This document shows positions 29,288 to 32,536 of a stretch of 32,536 nucleotides of DNA, piece by piece. Source of the stretch: Bacillus pseudomycoides (GTDB taxonomy: Bacteria; Bacillota; Bacilli; Bacillales; Bacillaceae_G). The stretch covers positions 106,155 to 138,690 of the forward strand of contig NZ_NUQE01000001.1 in NCBI RefSeq assembly GCF_002582035.1, written 5' to 3'. Made by a program: the position numbers and the translations under genes. The notes beneath the pieces were generated by a model. The model worked only from the letters and a program-made list of their open reading frames with translations, did not search any database and was not told where the DNA came from. Numbering within the stretch: position 1 is the first letter of the stretch; each line of letters opens with the position of its first letter.

Positions 29288-29480
29288 ATAAAGTGAAACT
29301 TCCGTCAGTGGGGGTTTTCTTCATCCCCCACTGACGGTTAGTTGAACCAATCGGGCTGTTACGGGCAGTTGTCCCCCACCTATCTTCTTCGCTTCTCTCA
29401 ACCTTGAGGTGTGGGTCTTACTGCCCGTTAATGCGGGATAAAGTGAAACTTTCATCAGCAGGAATATTACTGGCTGTTAC
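29288..29480 (+). repeat. Full-length bcr1-like repeat, copy J, with a partial second copy
   Basis: The fullest copy in the window runs 29288-29442 (155 bases with both ATAAA borders, the reported size of bcr1). First stem CCGTCAGTGGGGG/CCCCCACTGACGG is perfect over 13 bases; then TTAGTTGAACCAATCGGGC; then a second structure with ACGGGCAGT/ACTGCCCGT outside and CCCCCACCT/AGGTG inside; then GCGGGATAAA. Directly after the closing ATAAA a new start GTGAAACTTTCATCAG runs to about 29480. It lies between hmp and a small membrane protein gene. Confidence 0.88.
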
Positions 29481-29492
29481 AATAGAATCAAT

Positions 29493-29525
29493 AGTAAAAA
29501 GGCATACTTAGTATGCCTTTTTACT
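29493..29525 (-). terminator. Terminator of the 172-residue protein gene
   Basis: AGTAAAAAGGCATAC and GTATGCCTTTTTACT are perfect 15-base arms with a 3-base loop. The gene's stop codon lies in the stem, and the inner T-run ends the transcript on the minus strand. Confidence 0.85.
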
Positions 29526-30039
29526 GTCCTCGTAATGCCTGTTCAATTATTTTTACATCTTTTCCATTTCCAAACTCTGTATATCCCCAAATATTCGTTT
29601 CACCCGTATATTTATTCACAATAATATCAAGATCGTGATATACACGATGTGCATAAATGATATATTCAATATTACGAGCTTCTATCCCTTTTTTCAAAAT
29701 TTCATAACTTCGTTTCACATCTCGTTTTATTTGCTTATTTTTCACTTTTGTCTCAAAATCTTTTAAAGAATGCTCCTGCTCTTGAAACCATTTAATCAAA
29801 TGATTCCAGTCCCCATCTGTATATTTTTCTGCTTTTCCATAATTTAAAAAGCCGTTATAGCTTTCGTGTGTCGTATGAATAAATTGTAACACTTCTTTCG
29901 TCTCATCGACCTCTTCTACTTTCGGCATTGCTGCTACACCAACTGGCTTACTCGCGTAGTGTACAAAAAATTTGGTTAAGCCGTAACTAGCGATTCCCAT
30001 CACTATAAGAATTCCAAGTATACTCCACATCTTTTTCAT
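29521..30039 (-). CDS. Membrane-anchored protein, unknown
   Basis: The 172-residue protein has one N-terminal hydrophobic segment (about residues 5-23, SILGILIVMGIASYGLTKF) and a soluble, mostly helical outside part with many charged residues (DGDWNHLIKWFQEQEHSL, RDVKRSYEILKKGIEARN). The end is NIWGYTEFGNGKD. I do not recognise the family. The start ATG follows AAAAGGAGTAGGG. A perfect palindrome, ATGTAA-ACA-TTACAT, lies 21 bases upstream of the start and may be an operator. Confidence 0.72.
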   Translation of the reverse strand: MKKMWSILGILIVMGIASYGLTKFFVHYASKPVGVAAMPKVEEVDETKEVLQFIHTTHESYNGFLNYGKAEKYTDGDWNHLIKWFQEQEHSLKDFETKVKNKQIKRDVKRSYEILKKGIEARNIEYIIYAHRVYHDLDIIVNKYTGETNIWGYTEFGNGKDVKIIEQALRGQ

Positions 30040-30251
30040 ACACCCTACTCCTTTTCCTTATGTAAACATTACATTTATTTCTACAAAACGTAATATTTGC
30101 AATATTCTATAAGGAAGTACGGATTCCTGTATAAATTGTTCTTACCATTTCGACAACGTTTTTCTACAAATTACGCGTCAGAATTTGCTCCTGCAAGATA
30201 GTATTCCCTTGATATGCAACATATCTGAGTACTGCAAGCAATAGAACATAC
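30040..30251. other. Intergenic remainder after the protease remnant
   Basis: Apart from the palindrome at 30060-30074 and the upstream region of the 172-residue protein gene, I see no gene here. On the minus strand, in a shifted frame, a further open stretch (YVLLLAVLRYVAYQGNTIL) continues from the protease remnant, which may be frameshifted leftover sequence or chance. Confidence 0.3.
30060..30074. promoter_or_regulatory. Palindrome upstream of the 172-residue protein gene
   Basis: ATGTAA-ACA-TTACAT is a perfect 6-3-6 palindrome. It sits between the likely promoter region and the ribosome binding site of the minus-strand gene starting at 30039. No regulator is assigned. Confidence 0.35.
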
Positions 30252-30407
30252 CTATATCTCTGCATAAATACCAAGAGATCGTAACATATTAAATACAATG
30301 AAACTTCCCCCTAATTTCACAATAGTACTTACCCATTTTAATTTAGACAGCAAAAAAGTCCCAACTACTGCAAGTATTCTCCATAATTCTTTTATATCTT
30401 GTTTCCT
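30252..30407 (-). pseudogene. N-terminal remnant of an M50 (site-2) family protease gene
   Basis: On the minus strand a frame of 52 codons reads KQDIKELWRILAVVG, then TFLLSKLKWVSTIVKLGG, then SFIVFNMLRSLGIYAEI and a stop. It resembles, as I recall it, the N-terminal helix region of Bacillus site-2 (M50) proteases, which precedes the HExxH-containing helix. The codon where the ATG should be is AGG (30407-30405), and a good AAGGAGAGG lies just before it, so the start codon seems to be mutated. The frame ends before the zinc site, and no HExxH follows in the 200 bases downstream. The family match is from memory and not checked. Confidence 0.5.
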
Positions 30408-30521
30408 ATTCCTCTCCTTACCAATAATCTTTTATTATGCCATATATTTTAAATTTATTGGAAATCACTGTTTAATTGATCCATTTTTGGCCAATACTAT
30501 ACATACAAGGAGGTGAAAACG

Positions 30522-30719
30522 ATGACATTACAATCTGTTATGATCGGTGCCCTATCTTTTCTAGCTTCTATGCTTATTTTTTATACTGTTGGACACCTAT
30601 TACTATTAGATTGGCTACCAAACAATATTTTCATTAGTTCCATTATCCTTTCTGCACTTATTATCGCTTATTTCATTACGCGAAAATCTATGAATGAACC
30701 GTCAACAAAAACAAAATAA
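30522..30719 (+). CDS. Small two-helix membrane protein, unknown
   Basis: The 65-residue protein starts at an ATG eight bases after a perfect AAGGAGG. Two hydrophobic helices (about 6-28, MIGALSFLASMLIFYTVGHL, and 38-55, FISSIILSALIIAYFITR) are joined by a short loop, and a polar tail ends in EPSTKTK. It has a terminator right after it. I do not recognise the family. Confidence 0.75.
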   Translation: MTLQSVMIGALSFLASMLIFYTVGHLLLLDWLPNNIFISSIILSALIIAYFITRKSMNEPSTKTK

Positions 30720-30754
30720 AAGAGTGATGAGATTTTATCCATCACTCTTTTTTT
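30717..30754. terminator. Shared terminator of the small membrane protein and lipoprotein genes
   Basis: AGAGTGATG and CATCACTCT are perfect 9-base arms, extended by AAAA/TTTT, around a 10-base loop. Seven T follow on the plus strand. It lies between convergent genes. Confidence 0.88.
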
Positions 30755-30772
30755 CATTTCCTAAAAAAACTT

Positions 30773-31639
30773 TTACCTTTGTAACTCCATCTTCTCTCCA
30801 TATTCTTTCACTATTTGAATAATATTTTGAAACGCACCAATCTCTTCTTTTTTATAATTAAACATTTTTAAATCATATTGATCATAGTACGTTTCTAACA
30901 TCTTTAGTTGAGACGATGATAAATTGTTAGCAGGAACAAAAAAGTTCACTTCATATTGTTTATATCCTTCTTTCACTATTTCACCTTGAATGAAATCACT
31001 TTTTTCTTTATTTATTATCTTTTGCACTTTCGGAGGAAAATGTAATTGAAAATAATAATTTTTTTCTTTTTCTAACTTTTTATATAATGCATCTGAAATC
31101 GTGTAATACACCGTATAATGAACTGTATTTTCCTTCGTTTTAATGTGAAAACGCGTAATTTGTAAATCCTTTTTAGTAATTTCAGTTATAGGTGATTGTT
31201 GTTCATCCTCATTTTGTGTTGAGGGTGCTGTTGGAAACAAAGAAAGCAGCTTTTCTGTATCGGCCTTTGATAAGAGGTAGAAATTTTTTGTATCATTTTC
31301 TTTTTGTAACCAACCTGTTCTCGCTTCTGTACGAAGCCAAGCTTTATACTTTTCTTCTTGTCCGTTTTTCTTAATTTTAATTACATATTCTGGTTCACCT
31401 AATTCACCTATTACGTTTTGTTTCTCTGCTTTGTTTATAATATTTGCAACAGTTTTCGCTTTCTCATCCTTCAATACTTTTTCCTCTTGTCCTGCTTGGG
31501 ATACAATGATTTGTATGCTCTCTTCCATAACACTCCCCGCTTCTTTTGCTGATTTCTCACCTTGTTCTATTTTCTTTCCCGTTTGGTTACATGCAACTAA
31601 TAAGAAAAAAACAAACATGAATAACCATTTTTTTCGCAT
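30773..31639 (-). CDS. Lipoprotein, unknown
   Basis: The 288-residue protein begins with a lipoprotein signal peptide (MRKKWLFMFVFFLLVACNQ) with lipobox LVAC and Cys near residue 17, so it is anchored on the outer face of the membrane. The rest is hydrophilic and Lys/Glu-rich, with a helical part (about 35-80) and a mixed region with aromatic strands (TVHYTVYYTISDALYKKLE). No enzymatic motif is visible. The ATG at 31639 is preferred over the one at 31648, which abuts the GAGG site with no spacing. Divergent from the methyltransferase gene. Confidence 0.8.
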   Translation of the reverse strand: MRKKWLFMFVFFLLVACNQTGKKIEQGEKSAKEAGSVMEESIQIIVSQAGQEEKVLKDEKAKTVANIINKAEKQNVIGELGEPEYVIKIKKNGQEEKYKAWLRTEARTGWLQKENDTKNFYLLSKADTEKLLSLFPTAPSTQNEDEQQSPITEITKKDLQITRFHIKTKENTVHYTVYYTISDALYKKLEKEKNYYFQLHFPPKVQKIINKEKSDFIQGEIVKEGYKQYEVNFFVPANNLSSSQLKMLETYYDQYDLKMFNYKKEEIGAFQNIIQIVKEYGEKMELQR

Positions 31640-31750
31640 AGCTCCCATCCTCGTTTCTCAAAATAAGAAAAACTTATTGTTCTCAAAAGAAAACAAAATC
31701 AACCTAACAAACAAAATCGGATATAATATACATGAAAGGGGGCTTTCAGC

Positions 31751-32527
31751 ATGCCAATAGATTTTCACAGTCCAAACAATAAATATACGTATACAAATCG
31801 TCAAGCAACGGATTCATGGACATTTATGATTCAAAATATTGTAAACGTCAATAAAAAGAAAGTGATTGATATTGGATGCGGTGGTGGTATTTATACAAAA
31901 CAACTTGCTATGATGGGGGCAGCTGAAGTAGTTGGTTTTGATTTTTCAAATGAGATGCTCGAAGCTGCCAAAGAAAATTGCGCTCACATACAACACGTTT
32001 CATTCGTACAAGGTGACGCTCATAACCTTCCTTTTGCAGATGCAACCTTTGATATTGTTATATCACGAGCTGTTATTCATCATCTAGAGCATATTCCACA
32101 GTTTTTACAAGAAGCATATCGCATTTTAAAGCGAAACGGTATACTTATCCTCCAAGATCGAACAATTGAAGATTGCATGATTCCAGGAAGTCCAGAACAT
32201 ATTCGCGGCTATTTCTTTTCCTGCTATCCAAAATTAATTCATACAGAAGCAAAACGAAGACCTAAAACAAATCAAATACTGCATTGGTTACACAACAGCA
32301 GCTTCCATACACATCCTATTGAAACTCTTTGGGAAGTTCGTAAAGTCCATCCTTCAATTGAAAATTTACTTCAAGATTTATCTCCTCGGACAGGTCGCTC
32401 TATTTTACATGAACTATCGGACGATGAGCTTTCTCAATTATTAGAGCATATTTACTCTAAACTTCATAACAAATCTCCTATTATAGAACAGGATCGTTGG
32501 ACTATTTGGACAGCCGTGAAAGAGTAG
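31751..32527 (+). CDS. Class I SAM-dependent methyltransferase
   Basis: The 258-residue soluble protein has the class I Rossmann methyltransferase pattern (UbiE/Methyltransf_11 type): motif I VIDIGCGGGIYTKQL (about residues 39-53), acidic loop VVGFDFS, GDAHNLPFADATFD (motif II region) and RILKRNGILILQDR (motif III region). The His-His in AVIHHLEHIP is common in the group. The substrate cannot be told from the sequence. AAAGGGGG stands eight bases before the ATG. Its stop is nine bases before the window end. Confidence 0.9.
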   Translation: MPIDFHSPNNKYTYTNRQATDSWTFMIQNIVNVNKKKVIDIGCGGGIYTKQLAMMGAAEVVGFDFSNEMLEAAKENCAHIQHVSFVQGDAHNLPFADATFDIVISRAVIHHLEHIPQFLQEAYRILKRNGILILQDRTIEDCMIPGSPEHIRGYFFSCYPKLIHTEAKRRPKTNQILHWLHNSSFHTHPIETLWEVRKVHPSIENLLQDLSPRTGRSILHELSDDELSQLLEHIYSKLHNKSPIIEQDRWTIWTAVKE

Positions 32528-32536
32528 CAAGCCTCA

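Noticed and set aside
30298-30516. 72-codon plus-strand hydrophobic frame
   Set aside because: It is antisense to the better-supported M50 protease remnant and has no ribosome binding site.

Overview
The window is a chromosomal segment of a low-G+C, endospore-forming Firmicute, almost certainly a member of the Bacillus cereus group. Three things point there. The order ypuI, dacB-spmA-spmB, rluB, resA-resB-resC is a conserved Bacillus cluster. There are spore genes, namely dacB-spmAB with a sigma-E type promoter and a CotB-type coat protein. At least ten intergenic copies or fragments of a hairpin-rich repeat look like the bcr1 family of this group. The calls are read from sequence and family knowledge only; no database search was run.

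Left third (1-8900), mostly minus strand: cytochrome c maturation genes resA, resB and resC; the pseudouridine synthase rluB; the spore-cortex operon dacB-spmA-spmB; a long SodF-like superoxide dismutase; and ypuI with a possible 48-codon ORF overlapping its start. The resDE genes expected after resC would lie left of the window.

8900-10670: a single-gene mobile element encoding IscB, the RNA-guided RuvC/HNH nuclease ancestral to Cas9. A structured noncoding region of about 240 bases in front of it matches the layout of an omega RNA (HEARO). No TnpA transposase is nearby. This is the most notable system in the window.

10780-18330, mostly plus strand: mprF (lysyl-phosphatidylglycerol synthase/flippase), a secreted two-domain protein of YtkA/FixH type, deoD, an orphan sensor histidine kinase, a catalytic-domain-only tyrosine recombinase with Lys in place of the first catalytic Arg, and a small ribbon-helix-helix-like protein.

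18330-21430: a 630-base gap that is far from empty. It holds a repeat with two perfect hairpins, the decayed start of a lipoprotein gene, a strong hairpin, and a near-consensus Fur box inside a promoter that drives a C-rich small RNA resembling FsrA. Then come a DUF72 protein, an exported protein behind an 11-bp-periodic PhoP-like box array, and a CotB-like coat protein.

21430-32536: a class A penicillin-binding protein, the low-affinity phosphate transporter pair (DUF47 protein and Pit), a TauE/SafE exporter, small unknown proteins, a short Crp/Fnr regulator convergent with the flavohemoglobin gene hmp (whose upstream region carries a Crp/Fnr-type palindrome), a remnant of an M50 (site-2) protease, a lipoprotein and a SAM methyltransferase. 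Most genes are single units closed by perfect-stem terminators, and several terminators are shared by convergent neighbours.
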